A stretch of DNA of 20,865 bases from an uncultured Alistipes sp. (GTDB lineage: Bacteria > Bacteroidota > Bacteroidia > Bacteroidales > Rikenellaceae): contig CAJTYA010000024.1 in the NCBI GenBank assembly GCA_910583985.1, forward strand, positions 1-20,865, read 5' to 3'. Positions 6,754 to 15,068 of this stretch are shown here, piece by piece (within the stretch, counting starts at the first letter, position 1; every line of letters starts with the position of its first letter). Under the pieces are notes generated by a model. The model saw only the letters and a program-made list of their open reading frames with translations. It was not told the origin of the DNA and made no database searches. Made by a program: the position numbers and the translations under genes.

Positions 6754-7697
6754 TAGCTGAATCTTTCTCGGAGTTTGGCGTCCAGACGGGCTTCGATCGT
6801 CCTTTCGGTTTGCAGAACCATGTTCTTGATGGCTTCCGCGCTCGAACATCCGTGCCCGATGAGCACCGGTGCGTTGATACCCAGTACCGGAGTCCCTCCG
6901 ACCGTTTCGTAGTTGAGCAGGTTGAAATAGGTATTTTCCAATCCCTGTTGCATCGCCATCGAATAGACGCCTTCCACCTGTTTAATAATCGTGTTTCCTG
7001 CGAATCCGTCGCATACCACCACGTCGGCGATCTTTCCGGAGAAGAGATGCTTGGCTTCGATGTTTCCGACGAAATTGAAGTCCCGGCTGCCGTCCATCAG
7101 TTCGTAGGCGGCTTTGGTCTGCAGGTTCCCTTTTTCTTTTTCTTCGCCGATGTTGAGCAGGGCCACACGCGGATTCTCCTTGCCGAGCACCCCTTTGGCG
7201 TAGAGATTGCCGATCACGGCGTACTGGTAGAGCACTTCCGGCTTGCAGTCCACGTTGAGTCCCACGTCCAGCAACATGACCTCGCCTCCGTCGATCGTCG
7301 GGATGACGGACGATATGGCGGGCCGGATGATGCCTTCGATCTGCTTGACGGTGTACATGCAGCCGACCATCATGGCTCCGGTGCTTCCGGCGCTGGCGAA
7401 TCCGTCGATTTTCCCTTCGGTCAGGTAGCGGAATCCCACGGCGATGCTCGAATCGGGTTTTTGACGAAAGGTCTGCGCGGGGTTGTCGCCCATTTCGATC
7501 ACTTCGGTCGTGTGTACGATGTCGAATGTGTCGGCCGGGCAATTTTCGCGGGCGAGGATCTCTTCGATCCGGGGCTTGTCCCCGAACAGCACGATCCTGC
7601 TTTGCGGCCCGACGAGGCGGGAAGCCAGAATCGCTCCCGAAACCACCGCTTGCGGAGCGTAGTCTCCGCCCATCGCGTCAATTCCTATTCTCGTCAT
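6753..7697 (-). CDS. plsX: Phosphate acyltransferase PlsX
   Basis: PlsX converts acyl-ACP and phosphate to acyl-phosphate, the substrate of PlsY, and so begins phospholipid synthesis at the membrane surface. The 314 residues open with TRIGIDAMGGDYAPQ, the PlsX N-terminal signature. They continue with EMGDNPAQTFRQKPDSSI, the ASAGSTGA motif, LNIGEEKEKG and CDGFAGN, all typical of the family, and the length is normal. The ATG lies 23 bp after the rpmF stop. Its TAA overlaps the fabH start by one base. The order L32, PlsX, FabH is widely conserved, coupling ribosome production to lipid synthesis. Confidence 0.97.
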   Translation of the reverse strand: MTRIGIDAMGGDYAPQAVVSGAILASRLVGPQSRIVLFGDKPRIEEILARENCPADTFDIVHTTEVIEMGDNPAQTFRQKPDSSIAVGFRYLTEGKIDGFASAGSTGAMMVGCMYTVKQIEGIIRPAISSVIPTIDGGEVMLLDVGLNVDCKPEVLYQYAVIGNLYAKGVLGKENPRVALLNIGEEKEKGNLQTKAAYELMDGSRDFNFVGNIEAKHLFSGKIADVVVCDGFAGNTIIKQVEGVYSMAMQQGLENTYFNLLNYETVGGTPVLGINAPVLIGHGCSSAEAIKNMVLQTERTIEARLDAKLRERFS

Positions 7698-7720
7698 GCG
7701 TTTATGACTTTAAGGAGAAG

Positions 7721-7903
7721 CTATTCCGCCTTCTTTTCGATGGCGATGCGGCCTCTGTAATATCCGCATTCGGGGCATACCCGGTGGTAGAGTACGGCCG
7801 CACCGCAGTTCGAGCAGGTCGAAACGGTGGGTACTTCGGCTTTGTAGTGCGTTCTTCTCTTGTCTCTTCTCGTGCTGGAGACTTTATGTTTAGGATGTGC
7901 CAT
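7721..7903 (-). CDS. rpmF: 50S ribosomal protein L32
   Basis: This 60-residue basic protein starts MAHPKHKVSSTRRDKRRTHY, the standard L32 opening. It carries a zinc-ribbon with Cys30-X2-Cys33 and Cys43-X2-Cys46 (CSNC and CPEC). All four zinc ligands are present, so this is the zinc-binding form rather than the Cys-less paralogue some bacteria use under zinc starvation. It is a structural protein of the large subunit. It follows the DUF177 gene by 80 bp and precedes plsX by 23 bp. Confidence 0.97.
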   Translation of the reverse strand: MAHPKHKVSSTRRDKRRTHYKAEVPTVSTCSNCGAAVLYHRVCPECGYYRGRIAIEKKAE

Positions 7904-7983
7904 TTTGAAAAATGTTTATTACTGTTAATTCGTTCTTGTTATCTGTTCCGGCTGCCGTCCCGTCCGCAAAATCCGTTCGGGGC

Positions 7984-8532
7984 TCATTCTCCGGTTTTTA
8001 TCTCTTTGAGTTTGTCCCACGGCGAGGCGCCGCGGTCCGCGGAGGCGGCCATGCCGTCGAACTCCTCTTCGCTCACGATCCGGAAACGGCCCAGCATGTC
8101 CGGATCGCAGGTGCTCCTGCCGTGTTCGTCGTCGGGATGCACCCTCTGGCAGGGCAGGCTCAGGCAGATGCTTTCGTAGATGTACTGCGCCAACGGAATT
8201 TCGGTCTCCCCCGGCCCGATCCACATCACCTCGCCGTCGCTTTCGCTCTCCGTCTCTCCGTAGCGGACGCAGAGCGTGCCGTCGTACTCGACCGGAAGCG
8301 TCAGTTCGTCCAGACACCGGTCGCATTCGACGGTCGCTTCGCCCCGGATACCGATGCGCAGCGAGAGTCTGTCGCTCTGTTTGTCCATCTCGACGGTCGC
8401 CTTGGCGGAGCCTTTGCGGATTTCGGAGCCTTCGAACGCTTCGAAAAAACGGTCGTCCACCTCGAACTCGAAGCGGTGAGCGCCCATGCCCAGCCCTTTA
8501 TGGGCGATGGAATATTTCTTCAAAACGTCCAT
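7984..8532 (-). CDS. yceD: DUF177 (YceD-type) protein
   Basis: YceD/DUF177 proteins are encoded next to rpmF in most bacteria and have been linked to 23S rRNA accumulation; the mechanism is not settled. The 182-residue product has the family hallmark VECDRCLDELTLPV (Cys70 and Cys73). An acidic central part follows, then a QRVHPDDEHG segment with a further cysteine, and a C-terminal SPWDKLKEIK that matches the usual PFAGLKdLK-like ending. ATG 8532 (MDVLKKYSIAHKG) is chosen. A longer frame beginning at 8553 would begin inside the promoter -7 box, so it cannot be the start. It is the first gene of the yceD-rpmF-plsX-fabH operon. Confidence 0.88.
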   Translation of the reverse strand: MDVLKKYSIAHKGLGMGAHRFEFEVDDRFFEAFEGSEIRKGSAKATVEMDKQSDRLSLRIGIRGEATVECDRCLDELTLPVEYDGTLCVRYGETESESDGEVMWIGPGETEIPLAQYIYESICLSLPCQRVHPDDEHGRSTCDPDMLGRFRIVSEEEFDGMAASADRGASPWDKLKEIKTGE

Positions 8533-8552
8533 CCGATACCACAAATAGAGCA

Positions 8553-8584
8553 CAAAGGTATATAATTTTACTATAAAAGCAAAA
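8553..8584 (-). promoter_or_regulatory. Promoter of the yceD-rpmF-plsX-fabH operon
   Basis: On the minus strand TTTTG (8584-8580), exactly 19 bases, then TACCTTTG (8560-8553) reproduces the Bacteroidetes sigma-70 consensus (TTTG, 19-21 bases, TAnnTTTG). Transcription should start near 8546, leaving a leader of about 14 nt before ATG 8532. Confidence 0.85.
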
Positions 8585-8763
8585 CCTCTGCGAATAGGTA
8601 ATCGTATACTTTTTGTCGCTCCGGGGTGCAGGCGTGCCGTTTCCCGTCCGGCCGCGTCGCTCCGGGACCTCGTCGGCGGGGCGGGCTCGGCGCATCGGCC
8701 CTTCCTGTGCGGGCATGCGTAGTCGTCGCCGAACGGCCGTAAGCGTCGCGGTCGGAATCGAAA

Positions 8764-8789
8764 ACGGACGGTCGCAGAGGACCGTCCGT
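8764..8789 (-). terminator. Hairpin terminator after aroC
   Basis: A perfect 10-bp stem (8764-8773 with 8780-8789, 6-base loop) lies 25 bp past the aroC stop and is followed on the minus strand by TTTTCGATT. On the plus strand it is followed by a longer T run (8791-8802, interrupted), so it could stop transcription from either side. It ends the lptB-aroA-aroC unit. Confidence 0.7.
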
Positions 8790-8814
8790 CGTTCGTTTTT
8801 TTCGCGGGAGGAGC

Positions 8815-9810
8815 CTACCGGTGCTGGCTGCGGGCGATCAGCGCGAGGTCGCCCAGGGCGATGGCCACGGCCGCCTCTATGACGACGACGGCCCGCAGTG
8901 CGATGCAGGCGTCGTGCCGGCCCTTGACGACGAGTTCTTCGGGCTCGCCCGACTCGGTGTTCAGCGTGATCTGGGGGCGGGAAATGCTCGCGGTGGGTTT
9001 GACGGCGGCCCGCACGACGATCGGGTTGCCGTTGGTGATGCCGCCGACGATGCCGCCCGCGTTGTTGGTCGCCGTCCGTCCGTCGGGCGAGAGGATCGGG
9101 TCGTTGTGTTCGCTGCCGCGCATGCGCGCCGCCTCGAAACCCGCGCCGAATTCGACGCCTTTGACGGCCGGGACCGAGAAGAGCAGATGGGCAATCGTGC
9201 TTTCGGCCGAGTCGAAGAACGGCTCGCCGAGCGAGTGGGGTACGCCCGTGACGGTGCATTCGACGATGCCGCCCACGGAATCCTGCGCCCTGAGCGCCTC
9301 TTCGACGATCTTCGGGAAGTCGTCGGGGTTGTTGCAGCCGTCGATTTCGGCGAGTCGGGCGTCGAATCGGATTTTCGATCCGAGGATTTTTTTCGCCACG
9401 ACGCCTGCTGTCACGATTCCGAGCGTCAGCCGGCCCGAAAAGTGGCCGCCGCCGCGGTAATCGGCCGCTCCGCCGTATTTTTTCATCGCCACCCAGTCGG
9501 CGTGCGACGGGCGCGGATGCGTCACGAGGTTTTTGTAGTCGCCCGAAAGCGTGTTTTCGTTGTCGAAGAGCACGGTCAGCGGGGCGCCCGTCGTGCGGCC
9601 TTCGAACAGGCCCGACACGATGCGGGGCGTGTCGCTTTCCTTGCGGGGCGTGGTCCCGCGCTTGCCGCTTCTGCGGCGGTCGAGGTCTTTCTTGAATGCT
9701 TCTTCGCCGAGTTCGATGCCGGCGGGGATGCCGTCTATCGTCACGCCGACCGCCGGGCCGTGCGATTCGCCGAAGATGGACACTCGGAACAGTCTGCCGA
9801 AAGAGTTCAT
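8815..9810 (-). CDS. aroC: Chorismate synthase
   Basis: AroC makes chorismate from 5-enolpyruvylshikimate 3-phosphate using reduced FMN, the last step of the shikimate pathway. The 331-residue protein has the family signatures in order: FGESHGPAVGVTIDGIPAG near the N-terminus, RRRSGKRGTTPRKESD, HPRPSHADW with the catalytic His region, GGGHFSGRLT, and NNAGGIVGGITNGNPIVVR. The terminal RHDACIALRAVVVIEAAVA carries the second conserved His-Asp area. Length is slightly short for the family, but all motifs are kept. Start ATG 9808-9810 lies 12 bp after the aroA stop, so the two consecutive enzymes are co-transcribed. A hairpin follows the stop. Confidence 0.97.
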   Translation of the reverse strand: MNSFGRLFRVSIFGESHGPAVGVTIDGIPAGIELGEEAFKKDLDRRRSGKRGTTPRKESDTPRIVSGLFEGRTTGAPLTVLFDNENTLSGDYKNLVTHPRPSHADWVAMKKYGGAADYRGGGHFSGRLTLGIVTAGVVAKKILGSKIRFDARLAEIDGCNNPDDFPKIVEEALRAQDSVGGIVECTVTGVPHSLGEPFFDSAESTIAHLLFSVPAVKGVEFGAGFEAARMRGSEHNDPILSPDGRTATNNAGGIVGGITNGNPIVVRAAVKPTASISRPQITLNTESGEPEELVVKGRHDACIALRAVVVIEAAVAIALGDLALIARSQHR

Positions 9811-9822
9811 GGTCGTGTGGTT

Positions 9823-11073
9823 TTATCGTTTTTCCGTCGTCAGGCGTCGCAGGTCGTCCCAGAATCCGGGGTAGGATTTGTTGACGGCTTCGGCCCGGCG
9901 GACGACGACGCTGTCGTCGCTGTTGAGGGCGGCCGTGGCCGCTGCCATGGCGATCCGGTGGTCGTTGTGGCTCTCTACCGTCGCGCTGCGGATCGGGCCT
10001 CCGGTGATGCGCATGAGGTTTTCGGTCGAGAGGTCGATGTCGATTCCCATGCGGGAGAAGACGTCGGCGATCGTGCGGGCGCGGTCGCTCTCCTTGTGGA
10101 CGAGCCGACGGGTGCCCCGCAGCACGGACGTGCCGCGGCAGCCGGCCGCCAGCGCCGCCAGCGCGGGGAACAGGTCGGGGCAGTGCGTGGCGTCGAACTC
10201 GAAGGCCCGCAGCTCGTTGCGGCGGACGGTGACCGAGTCGCGCGTGGTGGTGATTTCCGCCCCTGCGCGCGTCAGCGCGTCGATGATGGCCGTGTCGGCC
10301 TGCAGCGACAGCGGGTTGAGGTTGCGCACCGTGGCTTCGCCGGCCGTGGCGCCCGCCACCAGCAGGCACGAAGCGCCGCTCCAGTCGCCCTCGATGTTGT
10401 AGTGCGCGGGCGTGTAGCGCTGGCCTCCCTCGATGAAGAACTGTTTGTAGTCGTTATGCTTGATCTCGATGCCGAAGGCTTCGAGCAGGCCGATGGTCAT
10501 GTCGATGTAGGGCCTGCTCTTGAGGTCGGCCACGTTCATCGTCGTGTCGCGCTCGGCCAGCGGCAGGCTCATGAGCAGCCCGGTGATGAACTGCGAGCTG
10601 AGCGACCCGTCCACGGAGACCTGTCCGCCCTGCACGGGGCCCTTGACCCGGATGGGCAGGTAACCTTCGCGGGAAGATATTTCGGCGCCGAGCTCCCTGA
10701 GCGGCGCTTCCATCATGGAGACCGGCCGGCCGAGCAGCGAGCCCTCGCCGGTGAGGACGATTTCCTCGTCGCAGAGGGCCGTGACGGGCGTGAACAGGCG
10801 CGTGGCCAGTCCCGACTCGCCGACGTTGAGCTCGCGCCCGCTGGGACGGAGCCCGCCCCGGATCGTGCAGGTGTCTTCCGTGCAGAGGACTTCGGCGCCC
10901 AGATCGCGGGCCACTTGCAGGGCCGCCCGCGTGTCGTTGCAGTAGACCATGTTCGTCAGCACGGTCTCGCCCCGGCAGAGCAGGGCGGCGGCTATGGCGC
11001 GCTGGGCATAGCTTTTCGAAGGGGGCGCCGTGACGCTTCCCTTCGTGCGGCCTCTGTATATCGTTTTGTCCAT
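9823..11073 (-). CDS. aroA: 3-phosphoshikimate 1-carboxyvinyltransferase (EPSP synthase)
   Basis: AroA joins phosphoenolpyruvate to shikimate 3-phosphate, the step just before AroC. The 416-residue protein has APPSKSYAQRA (about 16-26) for substrate binding, VGESGLATRLFTP at the phosphoenolpyruvate-binding loop and SSQFITGLLM in the second domain. It also has DLFPALAALAA and RLVHKESDRA, and ends with SHNDHRIAMA and KSYPGFWDDL, both standard. The GESGLATR loop differs from the GNAGTAMR of the enterobacterial enzyme, which may affect inhibitor response; that is inference. ATG 11071-11073 is 8 bp after the lptB stop. Confidence 0.97.
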   Translation of the reverse strand: MDKTIYRGRTKGSVTAPPSKSYAQRAIAAALLCRGETVLTNMVYCNDTRAALQVARDLGAEVLCTEDTCTIRGGLRPSGRELNVGESGLATRLFTPVTALCDEEIVLTGEGSLLGRPVSMMEAPLRELGAEISSREGYLPIRVKGPVQGGQVSVDGSLSSQFITGLLMSLPLAERDTTMNVADLKSRPYIDMTIGLLEAFGIEIKHNDYKQFFIEGGQRYTPAHYNIEGDWSGASCLLVAGATAGEATVRNLNPLSLQADTAIIDALTRAGAEITTTRDSVTVRRNELRAFEFDATHCPDLFPALAALAAGCRGTSVLRGTRRLVHKESDRARTIADVFSRMGIDIDLSTENLMRITGGPIRSATVESHNDHRIAMAAATAALNSDDSVVVRRAEAVNKSYPGFWDDLRRLTTEKR

Positions 11074-11081
11074 AAGCGGTT

Positions 11082-11804
11082 TTATCGGAGTTTGAAGTCT
11101 TGCCCCAGATAGACCTTGCGGACCATTTCGTCGTTGGCCAGATCCTCGGCCGAGCCGGCCTTGAGGATGCGTCCCTCGAAGAGCAGGTAGGTGCGGTCGG
11201 TGATCGAGAGCGTCTCGTGGACGTTGTGGTCGGTGATGATGACGCCAATGTTCTTGTTCTTGAGCGTGGCGACGATGCTCTGGATGTCCTCCACGGCGAT
11301 GGGGTCGACTCCGGCGAAAGGTTCGTCGAGCAGGATGAACTTGGGGTTGATGGCCACCGCGCGGGCGATTTCGGTCCGTCGGCGCTCGCCGCCCGAAAGC
11401 TGGATGCCCATGCTCTTGCGCACTTTGGTGAGCCGGAACTCCTCGATGAGGTTTTCGAGCCGCTCCCGCTGGTACTCCTTCGAGAAGTCGGTCATTTGCA
11501 GTACGGCCCGGATGTTGTCCTCCACCGACAGGCGCCGGAACACGGAGGCCTCCTGCGCCAGATAGCCCACGCCCTGCTGGGCCCGCTTGTACACCGGCTC
11601 CTTGGTCAGTTCGCGGTCTTCGAGGAAGATGCCGCCCTCGTTGGGCTTGATCAGGCCCACGATCATGTAGAACGTCGTGGTCTTGCCCGCGCCGTTGGGG
11701 CCGAGCAGTCCGACGATTTCCCCCTGATTCACTTCGATGGAGACGTGATCCACCACCGTGCGGGTTTTGTACCGCTTGACTAAGTCTTTCGTGTATAGTC
11801 TCAT
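11082..11804 (-). CDS. lptB: LPS export ABC transporter ATPase
   Basis: LptB is the cytoplasmic ATPase that powers lipopolysaccharide extraction from the inner membrane through LptFG. The 240-residue product has Walker A GPNGAGKT (35-42), a Q-loop region YLAQEASVFR (81-90), signature LSGGE (136-140), Walker B ILLDEP (157-162) and the H-loop histidine at 193. The RLSVEDNI segment is typical of LptB. ATG 11802-11804 gives the normal LptB start MRLYTKDLVKRYKTRTVV; a TTG at 11822 would add six residues and is less likely. A perfect -7 box lies 37 bp upstream. It is the first gene before aroA and aroC, an arrangement without an obvious metabolic reason. Confidence 0.95.
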   Translation of the reverse strand: MRLYTKDLVKRYKTRTVVDHVSIEVNQGEIVGLLGPNGAGKTTTFYMIVGLIKPNEGGIFLEDRELTKEPVYKRAQQGVGYLAQEASVFRRLSVEDNIRAVLQMTDFSKEYQRERLENLIEEFRLTKVRKSMGIQLSGGERRRTEIARAVAINPKFILLDEPFAGVDPIAVEDIQSIVATLKNKNIGVIITDHNVHETLSITDRTYLLFEGRILKAGSAEDLANDEMVRKVYLGQDFKLR

Positions 11805-11841
11805 AGAAGGCTGGTTGGGCAAAGAAGGAAAAAAATTTTCA

Positions 11842-11849
11842 CAAAGTTA
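11842..11849 (-). promoter_or_regulatory. Promoter -7 box of lptB
   Basis: TAACTTTG on the minus strand matches TAnnTTTG exactly. A start near 11835 leaves about 30 nt before ATG 11804. No clear -33 TTTG is visible at 19-21 bases. On the opposite strand a weaker TATCTTTC (11871-11878) may serve recQ, so the divergent promoters would be packed within about 40 bp. Confidence 0.6.
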
Positions 11850-11920
11850 GAAAAATTCGGAAATTATCACTATCTTTCAAAGTATTTGTAAAGTGGATAA
11901 TAAGGTAATATCGACTGTAA

Positions 11921-14113
<2,193 letters not shown>

Positions 14114-14130
14114 CGGCGCGCGTCGGCGGT

Positions 14131-14151
14131 GTCCGCACGGCGTGTGCGGAC
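14131..14151 (+). other. Hairpin in the recQ-rsmA spacer
   Basis: A perfect 8-bp stem GTCCGCAC/GTGCGGAC with a 5-base loop sits 17 bp after the recQ stop. No T-tract follows, so it is not a classical terminator; it may protect the mRNA 3' end. Confidence 0.45.
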
Positions 14152-14205
14152 CTCTGCGGTGCGTGCCGGCGGAAACGAAGGCCGGGCGATGTCCGGCGCT
14201 CGATT

Positions 14206-14241
14206 CGTTCGCGGGGGGGGATGCCCGCGAACGTGTTTTTT
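14206..14241 (+). terminator. Terminator between recQ and rsmA
   Basis: A 10-bp perfect stem CGTTCGCGGG/CCCGCGAACG around an 8-base G-rich loop is followed by TG and six T. Only 17 bp separate the T-tract from the rsmA ATG at 14259. No promoter box fits in that gap, so rsmA needs either read-through or a promoter upstream of the hairpin, and this would then act as an attenuator. Confidence 0.75.
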
Positions 14242-14258
14242 GAAAAGACGAAGAACCG

Positions 14259-15068
14259 ATGAAAGTAAGACCCAAGAAATATCTGGGACAGCATTTCCTG
14301 ACCGATCTGTCCATTGCCCGCCGCATCGCTTCGGCGTTGCAGGCCGACCGTTGCCGCGACGTGCTCGAAGTGGGGTGCGGCACAGGGGTGCTCACGCAGT
14401 TCCTGCTCGGACGGAACGATATGACGCTCTACGGAGCCGAGGTGGACGACGAGAGCGTGGCCTATCTGCACGAACATTTTCCCGATTTCGCGTCCCGGCT
14501 CGTCGGGGGCGACTTTCTGCGGATGGACCTCGCGGAGATGTTTCCCTCCGGCGTGAATGTGATCGGGAATTTTCCTTACAACATATCGTCGCAGATATTT
14601 TTCAGAATACTCGAATTCCGCGACCTTGTCCCCGAAGCGGTGGGAATGGTGCAGCGGGAGGTCGCCGTGCGCATCGCCGAGAAACCGGGATCGAGGGATT
14701 ACGGCATCCTGAGCGTCTTCTTGCAGGCGTACTACGACATCGAGTATCTGTTTACGGTGAACGAAAACGTGTTCAACCCTCCGCCCAAGGTCAAGAGCGC
14801 CGTGATCCGCCTCACGCGCAACGGCGTCCGGAAGCTCGACTGCGACGAGGCGCTGTTCGCCCGCGTCGTCAAGGCGACGTTCAACCAGCGGCGCAAGACG
14901 ATCCGCAATTCGCTGCGCGCCGTCTTCGGCGATCTGGGCGGCGAGGAGCACGAGTGCTATCCGCTCCGTCCCGAAACGCTGGGCGTCGGAGAGTTCGTCG
15001 GACTGACGAACTGGGTGGCCGCACGGCTCGCAAGAGAAGATCAACCTACACAACCCGATACGATATGA
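14259..15068 (+). CDS. rsmA: 16S rRNA (adenine(1518)-N6/adenine(1519)-N6)-dimethyltransferase
   Basis: RsmA (KsgA) dimethylates two adjacent adenines in the 3' hairpin of 16S rRNA during small-subunit maturation, using S-adenosylmethionine. The 269-residue protein opens with VRPKKYLGQHFLTD, the family N-terminal signature, then EVGCGTGVLT (37-46), the methyl-donor binding loop. The catalytic NFPYNI follows (104-109), and VFNPPPKVKSAVI in the C-terminal part is also typical. Length is normal. ATG 14259 is preferred since it gives the family start. Its stop TGA (15066-15068) overlaps the next gene's ATG (15065-15067) as ATGA, an arrangement usually linked to coupled translation. A terminator-like hairpin precedes it. 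Confidence 0.97.
   Translation: MKVRPKKYLGQHFLTDLSIARRIASALQADRCRDVLEVGCGTGVLTQFLLGRNDMTLYGAEVDDESVAYLHEHFPDFASRLVGGDFLRMDLAEMFPSGVNVIGNFPYNISSQIFFRILEFRDLVPEAVGMVQREVAVRIAEKPGSRDYGILSVFLQAYYDIEYLFTVNENVFNPPPKVKSAVIRLTRNGVRKLDCDEALFARVVKATFNQRRKTIRNSLRAVFGDLGGEEHECYPLRPETLGVGEFVGLTNWVAARLAREDQPTQPDTI

Noticed and set aside
5338..6756. 472-residue plus-strand open frame over fabH and its downstream spacer
   Set aside because: Antisense to fabH, whose catalytic triad is intact; no family match visible.
8498..10369. 623-residue open frame on the minus strand overlapping aroC and aroA
   Set aside because: Arg/Pro/His-rich out-of-frame reading of aroC and aroA; both true frames carry full family motifs.
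11805..11822. TTG start that would lengthen LptB by six residues
   Set aside because: ATG 11804 gives the usual family start and length.
14129..15064. Upstream extension of the rhamnosidase frame across rsmA
   Set aside because: It is an out-of-frame reading of rsmA; the signal peptide begins at ATG 15065.
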